Translations under genes and position numbers: made by a program | Assembly: GCA_016707445.1 (NCBI GenBank) | Contig: JADJHR010000003.1 | Coordinates: 372,001-436,000 of the forward strand | DNA: 64,000 bases | Reading direction: 5' to 3' | From: Rubrivivax sp. | GTDB lineage: Bacteria > Pseudomonadota > Gammaproteobacteria > Burkholderiales > Burkholderiaceae_C | Shown here: positions 1-8,025 of the stretch, piece after piece | How positions within the stretch are numbered: position 1 is the first letter of the stretch | Layout: every line of letters starts with the position of its first letter | Notes under the pieces: generated by a model | What the model was told of the DNA's origin: nothing | Databases searched by the model: none | The model's input: only the letters and a program-made list of their open reading frames with translations

Positions 1-1575
1 AAGTACCAGGCGGTGTTCAGCAACTTCCCGATGCGGCTGCGCTGGAACTTCCACCGGCTGATGCTGGGTCAGAGCATGGCCTTCTACCAGGACGAGTTTG
101 CCGGCCGCATTGCCACCAAGGTGATGCAGACCGCGCTGGCGGTGCGCGACACCTGGCTGATATTCGCCGACATCCTGACCTACGTGCTGATCTATTTCGG
201 CACCATGCTGGTCCTGGTGGGCGGCTTCGACCTGCGTGTGATGCTGCCTTTCCTGGGCTGGCTGGCGCTGTACCTGGTGGCGCTGAAGTATTTCGTGCCG
301 AAACTGGGCAAGGTGGCACAGGCCCAGGCCGACGCGCGCTCGCTGATGACCGGCCGTGTGACCGACGCCTACACCAACATCGCCACTGTCAAGCTGTTCT
401 CGCATTCGAGCCGCGAGGCCGGCTTCGCCCGCGGCGCGATGCAGGAGTTCATGCACACGGCCTACCAGCAGATGCGCCTGGTCAGTGCCTTCGAGGTCGT
501 CAACCAGACCTTGAGCATGCTGTTGATCGCCTGCACCGCGGGCACCACGCTGTGGTTGTGGACACGCGGCGACGTCGGCGTCGGCGCGGTGGCTGCGGCC
601 ACCGCGATGGCGCTGCGGCTGAACGGCATCTCGCACTGGGTGATGTGGGAACTGGCTTCACTGTTCGAACACGTGGGCACGGTGCAGGACGGCCTGGCCA
701 CGCTGTCACGGCCGCGCGTGGTGCTCGACCAGGACCAGGCGCAACCGCTGCAGGTGCAGCGTGGCGAGATCCGCTTCGAGCAGGTTGGTTTCAACTATGG
801 CGGCAGCAAGGTCATCATCGACGAGCTGTCGCTGCTGATCCGCCCGGGCGAGAAGATCGGTCTGGTCGGGCGCTCGGGCGCCGGCAAGAGCACAGTCGTC
901 AACCTGCTGCTGCGCCTGTACGACGTGCAGAGTGGCCGCATCCTGATCGATGGCCAGGACATCGCCGGGGTGACTCAGGAGTCGCTGCGCCGCCAGGTCG
1001 GCATGGTCACGCAGGACACCTCGCTGCTGCACCGCTCGGTGCGCGACAACATCCTGTACGGCCGGCCCGATGCCAACGATGCCGACATGCTGCGCGCGGC
1101 CGAACGTGCCGAGGCGCATGACTTCATCGTCGGTCTGACCGACCCCAAGGGGCGCAAGGGCTACGACGCGCATGTCGGCGAGCGTGGCGTCAAGCTCTCG
1201 GGCGGGCAGCGCCAGCGCGTGGCGATCGCGCGCGTGATGCTCAAGGACGCGCCGATCCTGCTGCTGGACGAGGCCACCAGCGCGCTCGACAGCGAGGTCG
1301 AGGCCGCGATCCAGGCCAGCCTGTACAAGCTGATGGAAGGCAAGACCGTGGTGGCGATCGCGCACCGGCTGTCGACCATCGCCGCGATGGACCGGCTGGT
1401 GGTGATGGAACACGGCCGCATCGTCGAGACCGGAGACCATCAAGGCCTGCTCGCCGCCGGTGGCATCTATGCACGTTTGTGGGCGCACCAGAGTGGCGGC
1501 TTCCTGGGCGACGAGCCCGACGAAGAAAGCGATGACGAACGCGATGAGGGTGGGCAACTGGCCATGGCGAGCTGA
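1..1575 (+). CDS. ABC transporter, fused permease/ATPase (5' truncated)
   Basis: This is an exporter-type half transporter in the inner membrane that couples ATP hydrolysis to substrate export. The reading frame is open from base 1, so the true start lies upstream of the window. The visible part begins inside the transmembrane domain, with hydrophobic segments around residues 55-90 and 160-185. The nucleotide-binding domain follows: Walker A GRSGAGKS at about residue 285, signature LSGGQRQR at about 398, Walker B ILLLDEATSALD at about 418 and the H-loop AHRLST at about 454. The C-terminus ends in an acidic tail (DEPDEESDDERDEGG). The substrate cannot be read from the sequence. The fold is the MsbA/multidrug ABC-B type, in which two half transporters form the working dimer. 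Confidence 0.93.
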   Translation, partial: KYQAVFSNFPMRLRWNFHRLMLGQSMAFYQDEFAGRIATKVMQTALAVRDTWLIFADILTYVLIYFGTMLVLVGGFDLRVMLPFLGWLALYLVALKYFVPKLGKVAQAQADARSLMTGRVTDAYTNIATVKLFSHSSREAGFARGAMQEFMHTAYQQMRLVSAFEVVNQTLSMLLIACTAGTTLWLWTRGDVGVGAVAAATAMALRLNGISHWVMWELASLFEHVGTVQDGLATLSRPRVVLDQDQAQPLQVQRGEIRFEQVGFNYGGSKVIIDELSLLIRPGEKIGLVGRSGAGKSTVVNLLLRLYDVQSGRILIDGQDIAGVTQESLRRQVGMVTQDTSLLHRSVRDNILYGRPDANDADMLRAAERAEAHDFIVGLTDPKGRKGYDAHVGERGVKLSGGQRQRVAIARVMLKDAPILLLDEATSALDSEVEAAIQASLYKLMEGKTVVAIAHRLSTIAAMDRLVVMEHGRIVETGDHQGLLAAGGIYARLWAHQSGGFLGDEPDEESDDERDEGGQLAMAS

Positions 1576-1682
1576 GCGCCCGAGCCTGAACCCAGCAGTG
1601 GCCACGATCACGCCGGACTGTTCCCGCCTTGCCATACGATGGCGCCGGCGGCCCAGCGGCCGCGCCGGAGCTGGAGTTGCCC

Positions 1683-1889
1683 ATGAAGTTCATCCTGACC
1701 GTGGCGGCGGTGGTCATTTCGCTGTGCAGCGCGGCGCCTGCCGCGCAGGCTGCTGCAGCACGTTCGCCCGGTGCCGCGCCGCATGTGCCGGTGGCCGCGC
1801 CCAGCAAGAAGAAGGCTGTGCCCAAGAAGCCGCCGCGGCCGAAAAAACCAGCCAAACCCAAGGCCAAGGGCAAGCCGCGCGACAAGTAG
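1683..1889 (+). CDS. small Lys/Pro/Ala-rich exported protein
   Basis: This gene encodes 68 residues. The ATG at 1683 is chosen because GGAG lies six bases upstream and because translation from it gives a clean signal peptide (MKF, a hydrophobic stretch, then AAPAAQA as a likely cleavage site). The mature part of about 45 residues is almost only Ala, Pro and Lys/Arg, with KKK, PKKPP and KPKAKGKP motifs that resemble histone H1-like tails. No enzymatic domain is visible. It may bind nucleic acid, lipopolysaccharide or another polyanion in the envelope, but this is speculation from composition. It sits between the ABC transporter gene and a CAT-family gene on the same strand. The reading frame is credible but not certain. 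Confidence 0.6.
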   Translation: MKFILTVAAVVISLCSAAPAAQAAAARSPGAAPHVPVAAPSKKKAVPKKPPRPKKPAKPKAKGKPRDK

Positions 1890-1923
1890 ACCGCCGCGGC
1901 ACAACCTGACCCCGGACCACGCA

Positions 1924-2580
1924 GTGACCCTGCATTACCTCGACCTGGATCGGTGGCCGCGGCGCGCGACCTTCGATTACTACAGAACCTTCGACAATCC
2001 CTATTTCAACGTCTGCACGCGGCTGGACCTGACGGCGCTGGTGGCGCTGAAGCCGCGCCTGGCCGGCCCGCTGCTGCTGGCCTATCACCATCTGCTGCTG
2101 CGCCTGGCCAACGAGATCGAGCCCTTTCGCTACCGGCTGGATCAGGGGCGCGTGCGCGTGCACGACGTCGTGCACGGCAGCGCCGCCGTGCTGTGCGTCG
2201 ACGACAGCATCAGCTTTGCCGATCTGCCCTACGACCCCGACCACCGGGCCTTTGTCGCCGCCGCCGAGCCGCGGCTGCGCGCTGCCCAGCGTGGTGAGCT
2301 GCCGTTCGAACCCACCCCGGACCAGCAGGCGCTGCTGCACTTCACCACGCTGCCCTGGATCGACTTCAGCAGCTTCTCGCATGCGCGCAACTGGGGGCGC
2401 GAAGACTCGGTGCCCAAGATCGCCTTTGGCCGTCTGCAGCGCGACGGCCAGCGCTGGCAGATGGCGCTGTCGATCGAGGTTCACCATGCGCTGATGGACG
2501 GCCTGCACGTGGGCCGCCTGGTGCAGGCACTGCAAGCGCGTCTGCTGCAGCCAGAGAACTGGCTGGCGCTGGAAGGCTGA
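1924..2580 (+). CDS. chloramphenicol acetyltransferase-family protein
   Basis: At 218 residues this matches the normal length of type A chloramphenicol acetyltransferases, which are cytoplasmic trimers that transfer acetyl from acetyl-CoA. The catalytic motif HHALMDG is present near residue 187 (His188 and Asp192, the spacing of the CAT His/Asp pair). The PWIDFSSF segment near residue 144 corresponds to the conserved serine-containing substrate strand. The start is the GTG at 1924, which gives the family-typical N-terminus (TLHYLDLDRWPRR). Chromosomal CAT-like proteins of betaproteobacteria often have no proven resistance role, so the real acceptor is unknown. The neighbours give no resistance or mobile context. 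Confidence 0.85.
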   Translation: MTLHYLDLDRWPRRATFDYYRTFDNPYFNVCTRLDLTALVALKPRLAGPLLLAYHHLLLRLANEIEPFRYRLDQGRVRVHDVVHGSAAVLCVDDSISFADLPYDPDHRAFVAAAEPRLRAAQRGELPFEPTPDQQALLHFTTLPWIDFSSFSHARNWGREDSVPKIAFGRLQRDGQRWQMALSIEVHHALMDGLHVGRLVQALQARLLQPENWLALEG

Positions 2581-2698
2581 GCAAGAGCCCGGGGTCCCTG
2601 ATGCCGGTACCGGTATCCGGCGGGCGCTAGACTCTCAGCCCTGTCCTGACCTGCCATTCCGCCCGCTGCGGCGGCCCAACGACCAACTCCCTGAGCCC

Positions 2699-3793
2699 AT
2701 GCCTACCGTGACCGAAGCTGCGCTGATCGAAGCGATCAAGACTGTCGTCGACCCCCACACCGGCCGTGACTTCGTGTCGGGCAAGCAGGTGAAGAACCTT
2801 CGCATCGAGGGCGCCGACGTGGCCTTCGATGTCGAATTGGGCTACCCCGCCAAGAGCCAGATACCGACGCTGCGCAAGGCGCTGATCGCGGCGGCGCGCA
2901 CGGTGCCCGGGGTCGACAACGTCAGCGTCAACGTGACGATGAAGATCGTCTCGCACGCAGTGCAGCGCGGTGTGCAGCTGTTGCCCAAGGTGAAGAACGT
3001 GATTGCGGTTGCTTCGGGCAAGGGGGGTGTCGGCAAGAGCACGACCACCGCCAACCTGGCGTTGGCCCTGGCCGCCGAGGGTGCCAGCGTGGGCATCCTC
3101 GACGCCGACATCTACGGCCCCAGCCAACCCATGATGATGGGTATCGAGGGCAGGCCCGAGAGCATCGACGGCAAGACCATCGAGGCGATGGAAAACCATG
3201 GCGTGCAGGTGATGTCCATCGGCTTCATGGTCGAACCCGACCAGGCCATGATCTGGCGCGGCCCGATGGCCACGCAGGCGCTGGACCAGCTGCTGCACCA
3301 GACCAACTGGCGCGACCTCGACTACCTGCTGGTCGACATGCCGCCGGGCACGGGCGACATCGCGCTCACGCTCAGCCAGCGCGTGCCGCTGACGGGCGTG
3401 ATCATCGTCACCACGCCGCAGGACATCGCGCTGATCGATGCGCGCAAGGGCCTGAAGATGTTCGAAAAGGTCGGCGTGCCGATCCTGGGCATCGTGGAGA
3501 ACATGGCGGTGCACGTGTGCACGAACTGCGGCCACAGCGAGCACATCTTCGGCGCCGATGGCGGCCGCAAGATGGCGGCCGAGTACAACGTCGACTACCT
3601 GGGCGCGCTGCCGCTGACGATGAAGATCCGCGAGCAGGCCGACGCCGGCCGGCCCACCGTGGCGGCCGAGCCCGATGGCGAGATTGCCGCCATCTACAAG
3701 GCCGTGGCACGCCAGGTGGCAGTCAAGGTCGCCCTCAAGGCGAAGGATTTCTCGGCCAAGTTCCCGACCATCACGGTCAGCAAGACGACTTGA
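2699..3793 (+). CDS. apbC: iron-sulfur cluster carrier protein Mrp/ApbC
   Basis: This is a cytosolic P-loop ATPase of the Mrp/NBP35 family that carries and transfers Fe-S clusters to apoproteins. Its 364 residues hold an N-terminal DUF59/MIP18-like domain (about 1-85), the deviant Walker A SGKGGVGKST at 107-115, the switch DADIYGPSQ at about 135 and the Walker B-like region LLVDMPPGTGD at 210-220. The cluster-binding CTNC motif lies at Cys274/Cys277. Length and motif order are normal for betaproteobacterial ApbC. The ATG at 2699 follows a 118-bp gap that holds a CCGGTACCGG palindrome (2604-2613) and a possible -10 TAGACT at 2628. It ends six bases before the convergent racemase-like gene. Confidence 0.95.
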   Translation: MPTVTEAALIEAIKTVVDPHTGRDFVSGKQVKNLRIEGADVAFDVELGYPAKSQIPTLRKALIAAARTVPGVDNVSVNVTMKIVSHAVQRGVQLLPKVKNVIAVASGKGGVGKSTTTANLALALAAEGASVGILDADIYGPSQPMMMGIEGRPESIDGKTIEAMENHGVQVMSIGFMVEPDQAMIWRGPMATQALDQLLHQTNWRDLDYLLVDMPPGTGDIALTLSQRVPLTGVIIVTTPQDIALIDARKGLKMFEKVGVPILGIVENMAVHVCTNCGHSEHIFGADGGRKMAAEYNVDYLGALPLTMKIREQADAGRPTVAAEPDGEIAAIYKAVARQVAVKVALKAKDFSAKFPTITVSKTT

Positions 3794-3799
3794 GCGCGG

Positions 3800-4441
3800 T
3801 CAGCCCAGCCGCGCGCGCAGTTCGGCCACCGCGCTGTCGACGGTGGTCAGCACCGGCAAGCCGGTGGCTTCGCGCACCGCGCCTGCCGCGCGCGCCAGGC
3901 TGAACTGCGCCAGGGCAATGCGGTCGACACCGCGCTGGCGCAGGCGCAGTGCGGCCGCCACCACGACACGGTCGTGCGTGTCGGTGTCACCGTGGTTCAG
4001 CGCGTCCATCGCGTCGGCCGCCAGCTCACAGTGCAATGCCGTGGCGGGCGAAAATTCGCTCGGCATGCTCTGCAGCGTGGGTGCGAAGCTGGCCAGCAGG
4101 CCGATGCGACCGCCGGCGCGTTCGGCCTCGGCGACCATCGCTTCGTTGGGCTTGAGCACCGGCATCGGTGCAAGTCGCTTGGCCACGGCGTCGATGCACG
4201 ACCCGAAGGCCGAGCAGGTGAACAGGATGGCCTGCGCGCCGCAGCCCACGGCATACGCGGCCAGGTCTTGGAAACGCTGGTGCATCGCCGCGTCGGCCAC
4301 GCCGCCGCTGGCCGCCAGGTCGGCCGACAGGCTGTCGTCGAGCAGGTTCATGCGCTGGGCCTGCGGCCAGCTGCGCGCCAGCGCCTCGTTGATCGGGGCT
4401 GGCGAATGGGCCAGGGCATGAATGAGGGCGATGCGGGGCAT
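3800..4441 (-). CDS. aspartate/glutamate racemase-family protein
   Basis: The 213-residue product has the Asp/Glu/hydantoin racemase fold. An early AH/SP segment is followed by the first catalytic-cysteine loop ILFTCSAFGSC (about residue 75-85) and a KPNEAM helix start. The ATG at 4441 gives the family N-terminus MPRIALIHAL. The second catalytic cysteine normally found in an LxCTH/LGCAG motif near the C-terminus is not seen; the equivalent stretch reads IALAQFSLARA. A true two-base racemase is therefore doubtful, and a related isomerase or decarboxylase-like role is possible. It faces mrp tail to tail and is divergent from pcaI, so a link with aromatic catabolism is possible but unproven. Confidence 0.75.
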   Translation of the reverse strand: MPRIALIHALAHSPAPINEALARSWPQAQRMNLLDDSLSADLAASGGVADAAMHQRFQDLAAYAVGCGAQAILFTCSAFGSCIDAVAKRLAPMPVLKPNEAMVAEAERAGGRIGLLASFAPTLQSMPSEFSPATALHCELAADAMDALNHGDTDTHDRVVVAAALRLRQRGVDRIALAQFSLARAAGAVREATGLPVLTTVDSAVAELRARLG

Positions 4442-4523
4442 GGTTGCAGGGCAGGGGATGTCGACGGCCGAGGGTAGCATCGTGTGCCATGGGCGTTGAG
4501 CCTGCCCGGCATGGAGTGAAACG

Positions 4524-5225
4524 ATGATCGACAAACGCGTGGCCAGCGCCGCGCTGGCCTTGGCCGACATCCCCGACGGGGCGACCGTGATGATCGGCGG
4601 CTTCGGCACCGCGGGGTTGCCCGACGAGTTGACCGACGCCCTGATCGTTCAGGGTGCGCGCGATCTCACGATCATCAACAACAACGCCGGCAACGGCGAA
4701 CAGGGCATCGCCGCCTTGCTGGCTGCGGGCCGCGTGCGCAAGGTGATCTGCTCGTTTCCGCGCCAGGCCGACTCGCACCACTTCGACCGCCTGTACCGCG
4801 CCGGCCAGGTCGAGCTCGAACTGGTGCCGCAGGGCAACCTGGCCGAGCGCATCCGCGCCGCCGGCGCCGGCATCGGCGCCTTCTTCACGCCCACCGGGTA
4901 TGGCACCGAGTTGGCGAAAGGCAAGGAGGTGCGCGAGATCGGCGGCCGCATGCAGGTGCTGGAATATCCGCTGCATGCCGACTACGCCTTGATCAAGGCC
5001 GAGCGTGGCGACCGCTGGGGCAACCTGTGCTATCGCATGACGGCGCGCAACTTCGGCCCCGTGATGGCCGCGGCGGCGCGCATCACGGTGGCCACGGTGC
5101 ACGAGCTCGTCGAGCTGGGTGCGATCGACCCCGAGGCCGTGGTGACACCCGGCGTCTACGTGCAGCGCCTGGTGCAGGTGCCCAGGCGCAACACCGGCGC
5201 TGCCGCTGTCAAGGCCGCCGCCTGA
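4524..5225 (+). CDS. pcaI: 3-oxoadipate CoA-transferase subunit A
   Basis: This is the alpha subunit of the class I CoA-transferase that moves CoA from succinyl-CoA to 3-oxoadipate, a late step of the beta-ketoadipate pathway for aromatic compounds. Of its 233 residues, GGFGTAGLP near residue 25 is the CoA-binding glycine loop. NNNAGNGEQG, SFPRQADS and FFTPTGYGTELAKGKE are characteristic of the PcaI/ScoA group. GGAG precedes the ATG. The beta subunit begins ten bases after the stop, and the pair forms one operon. Acetoacetate (ScoAB-type) or other short 3-oxoacids are alternative substrates, but the sequence pattern favours PcaI. Confidence 0.88.
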   Translation: MIDKRVASAALALADIPDGATVMIGGFGTAGLPDELTDALIVQGARDLTIINNNAGNGEQGIAALLAAGRVRKVICSFPRQADSHHFDRLYRAGQVELELVPQGNLAERIRAAGAGIGAFFTPTGYGTELAKGKEVREIGGRMQVLEYPLHADYALIKAERGDRWGNLCYRMTARNFGPVMAAAARITVATVHELVELGAIDPEAVVTPGVYVQRLVQVPRRNTGAAAVKAAA

Positions 5226-5235
5226 AGGATTGACG

Positions 5236-5877
5236 ATGAACCGATGGACTCGTGACCAGATGGCCGCGCGCGTGGCGCAGGACATCGCCGAAGGCATGGT
5301 GGTGAACCTGGGCATCGGCCTGCCGACGCGAGTGGCCAACCACCTGCCGCCCGACCGCGAGGTGCTGCTGCACAGCGAGAACGGCGTGCTCGGCATGGGC
5401 CCGGCGCCCCCGGCGGGCCAAGAGGACTACGACCTCATCAACGCCGGCAAGCAGCCGGTGACCTTGCAGGCCGGTGGCAGCTTCTTCCACCACGCCGACA
5501 GCTTCGCGATGATGCGTGGCGGCCACCTCGACATCTGCGTGCTCGGGGCCTTCCAGGTGGCCGGCAATGGTGATCTGGCCAATTGGCATACCGGCGAACC
5601 TGATGCCATTCCCGCCGTGGGCGGTGCGATGGACCTGGCCACCGGCGCGCGCCAGACCTGGGTGATGATGGAACACCTGAGCAAGTCAGGTGAAAGCAAG
5701 CTGGTGGCGCAGTGCAGCTACCCGCTGACCGGTCTCGCCTGCGTCAAACGGATCTACACCGATCTGGCGGTGATCGACCTCAGCACGCAACCGGCCACGG
5801 TGCTGGACCGCGTGGGTGGTCTGGGCTTCGCTGAGTTGCAGCGCCTGACGGGCTTTGCGCTGCAGCCTGCGCGCTGA
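5236..5877 (+). CDS. pcaJ: 3-oxoadipate CoA-transferase subunit B
   Basis: This is the beta subunit that carries the catalytic glutamate. The SENG motif (HSENGVLGMGP, near residue 50) supplies the glutamate that forms the CoA thioester intermediate. GIGLPTRVANHLP and GGAMDLATGAR are also family landmarks. The ATG at 5236 is preferred over the in-frame TTG at 5230 because GAAGGA sits just upstream with good spacing. The protein has 213 residues, normal for PcaJ. It is expressed with pcaI as a heteromeric enzyme. The gene ends 29 bp before the convergent TRAP permease gene, with no clear terminator. Confidence 0.9.
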   Translation: MNRWTRDQMAARVAQDIAEGMVVNLGIGLPTRVANHLPPDREVLLHSENGVLGMGPAPPAGQEDYDLINAGKQPVTLQAGGSFFHHADSFAMMRGGHLDICVLGAFQVAGNGDLANWHTGEPDAIPAVGGAMDLATGARQTWVMMEHLSKSGESKLVAQCSYPLTGLACVKRIYTDLAVIDLSTQPATVLDRVGGLGFAELQRLTGFALQPAR

Positions 5878-5906
5878 CCCACCAGCGCGTCAACGTTTCA
5901 CAAGCG

Positions 5907-7946
5907 CTAGGCGGGCTGCAGGCGGTCACGGCGAAAGTACTGCATCGCCAGTGCCACCGCCACCAGGCCGAAACCGATCAGATCGGCCAGGGCGCCGGGA
6001 TAGACCAGGGCGAAGCCGGCGAACAGGAACATCGCCTGTTCCAGCCGCGTGGTGCGCTTGATGGCCCAGCCCTGGAAGCCCGCGGCCAGCGCCGCCACCC
6101 CGATGGCTGCGGTGATGCTCACCTCGGCGATCATCCACCAGTTGGCACTGGCCAGCGCCTTGGTGCTGCCCATCAGCAGCAGGCCCAGCCCGCTGGGGTC
6201 GAGCACGAACATGAAGGGCACGAGGAAGGCCGGCACGGTGTATTTCCAGCACTGCAGCGTCGTCTTGTAGGGGTCGCCGCCGGTGATGGCCGCGGCCGCG
6301 AAGGGTGACAGCGCGGTGGGCGGAGAGACCTCGGACAGCACGGCGTAGTAGAAGATGAACATGTGCGCCGCGAAGTCGGGCACGCCCAGTTTGATCAGTG
6401 CCGGTGCGGCGATCACCGCGCAGATGATGTAGCTGGCCGTCACCGGCACCGCCAGGCCAACGATCCACACCACCAGCGACGTGAAGACCGCGGTCAGCAG
6501 CAGCGAGCCACCGGCGTAGTCGATCACGATGGTGCTGAACTTCAGCCCCAGCCCGGTGAGCGTGACCACGCCGACGATGATGCCAGCGCCGGCGCAGGTG
6601 GCGGCCACGTTGAGCACGCCCATCGAGCCGCCTTCCATGGCCTTGACGAACGGTGACTGGAACAGGTTCTTCACCCACGAGCCCTTGCCCGTGAACAGGT
6701 CGTAGGAAAGCAGCGCCGTATCGCGGCGCAGGAAGCTGGTGATGAAGGACACCACGGTGGCCCAGAACACCGACAGCACCGGTGAGAAGCCCCACATCAT
6801 GAAGGCGACGATCGACACCAGCGAGAGGAAATGGAACCAGTACTTGCGCGTCAGGTTCCACACCGAATCGACCTTGGCGAAGGTGGTGTTGCCCATGCCG
6901 TACTTGCGCGCGTCGATCTCCACCATGATGAACAGGGCGAGGTAGAACAGCAGCGTGGGGATCACCGCCATCAGCAGCACGTCGAGATAGCTGATCTTCA
7001 GGAACTCGGCGATCAGGAAGGCGGCCGCCCCCAGCACCGGTGGCGAGATGATGGCGCCCAGGCCGCCCGCGGCCAGCAGCCCGCCGGCGGCGTTCTTCTC
7101 GTAGCCCACCTTGGCCAGCATGGGGTAGGCCACGGCGCCCAGCGTCACCGTGGTGGCCACGCCCGAGCCCGACGGCCCGCCCAGCAGGAACGAGGCCAGC
7201 ACCACCGTGCGGCCGGCGCCGGTGGGCTTGCCGCCCATCGCCGAGAACGAGAAGTCGATGTAGAACTTGCCTGCGCCCGAGTACTGCAAGAAGGCGCCGA
7301 AGATCGTGAACAGGATGATCAGCGACGAGGACACATCGATCGCCACGCCGTAGATGCCTTCCAGCGTCATGTACATCACGCCGACCAGACGGTTGAGTTC
7401 GTAGCCCTTGTGTGTCCAGGGTTCGGGCAAGTAAGGCCCGAACAGCGCGTAGGCGATGAAGGCGGACGTGATGACCGGCATGATCCAGCCATTGGTGCGG
7501 CGCATGGCCTCCATCACCAGCAGGATCAGACCGAGGCCGAAGGCCACGTCCCAGGGGTTGGGCGAGGTGTTGCGGTCGGTGAAGTCGTCGCCGCCCTGCA
7601 GCAGGTACACCACGATCGCGATCGACAGCGCCGCAGCCAGCCAGTCCCACCACATCACGCGGTGGCGAAAGCGCTGGGCGACCGGAAACACCAGGAAGCA
7701 CAGAAAGAGCACGAAGCCCACGTGCACCGGCCGCAGCGTCTGCGTGGGCACGATGCCGTAGGCCGTGTAGAGGTGGAACACCGACATGCCGAAGGCGACG
7801 GCCACCACGAACACATGCAGCCAGCCGCGCAGCTTGTTGCTGGCGCCTTCTTCGGCTTCGATGAACTCTTCGGCCTTGTGCAGGGCTTCGTCGGAAACGA
7901 CGACCTCGGCCGCTTCGGCCGGGTCGGCAGGGCGATTGGGCTGCAT
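5907..7946 (-). CDS. TRAP transporter fused permease (DctQ-DctM, TAXI type)
   Basis: This integral inner-membrane protein of 679 residues joins the small four-helix DctQ-like subunit (roughly residues 40-200) to the large DctM-like subunit with about 12 helices. The fused form is typical of TAXI-TRAP systems, which use an ion gradient and a periplasmic receptor to import organic acids. GGPSGSGVATTVTLGAVAYPML and the ISPPVLGAAAFLIAEFL region are DctM landmarks. The N-terminus is acidic and cytoplasmic. The receptor gene lies directly upstream on the same strand, separated by 79 bp that contain a strong hairpin. The substrate is unknown. Confidence 0.93.
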   Translation of the reverse strand: MQPNRPADPAEAAEVVVSDEALHKAEEFIEAEEGASNKLRGWLHVFVVAVAFGMSVFHLYTAYGIVPTQTLRPVHVGFVLFLCFLVFPVAQRFRHRVMWWDWLAAALSIAIVVYLLQGGDDFTDRNTSPNPWDVAFGLGLILLVMEAMRRTNGWIMPVITSAFIAYALFGPYLPEPWTHKGYELNRLVGVMYMTLEGIYGVAIDVSSSLIILFTIFGAFLQYSGAGKFYIDFSFSAMGGKPTGAGRTVVLASFLLGGPSGSGVATTVTLGAVAYPMLAKVGYEKNAAGGLLAAGGLGAIISPPVLGAAAFLIAEFLKISYLDVLLMAVIPTLLFYLALFIMVEIDARKYGMGNTTFAKVDSVWNLTRKYWFHFLSLVSIVAFMMWGFSPVLSVFWATVVSFITSFLRRDTALLSYDLFTGKGSWVKNLFQSPFVKAMEGGSMGVLNVAATCAGAGIIVGVVTLTGLGLKFSTIVIDYAGGSLLLTAVFTSLVVWIVGLAVPVTASYIICAVIAAPALIKLGVPDFAAHMFIFYYAVLSEVSPPTALSPFAAAAITGGDPYKTTLQCWKYTVPAFLVPFMFVLDPSGLGLLLMGSTKALASANWWMIAEVSITAAIGVAALAAGFQGWAIKRTTRLEQAMFLFAGFALVYPGALADLIGFGLVAVALAMQYFRRDRLQPA

Positions 7947-7988
7947 GCGTTGAAGGGGCCAGACCCCGCCTGTCGACGACTCTCGAGG

Positions 7989-8009
7989 CCCCGGGGTCAG
8001 GCCCCGGGG
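7989..8009 (-). promoter_or_regulatory. intercistronic GC hairpin between TRAP receptor and permease genes
   Basis: Two copies of CCCCGGGG (7989-7996 and 8002-8009) are separated by five bases. Each copy is self-complementary, so the transcript can fold an eight-pair all-GC stem. It lies 16 bp after the receptor stop codon and has no U-tract, so it is more likely an RNA-stabilising or attenuating element than a full terminator. Such a hairpin could keep receptor mRNA more abundant than permease mRNA. The sequence is seen directly; the role is inferred. Confidence 0.5.
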
Positions 8010-8025
8010 GCAGACCGATCCGTGA

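Noticed and set aside
1924..2580. acquired chloramphenicol resistance gene
   Set aside because: The family call is solid, but base composition matches the neighbours and there is no mobile context, so transferred antibiotic resistance is not supported.
5926..7701. 591-codon minus-strand frame within the TRAP permease gene
   Set aside because: It is another frame of the same strand with Arg/His-rich low-complexity sequence; the permease frame has regular membrane helices.
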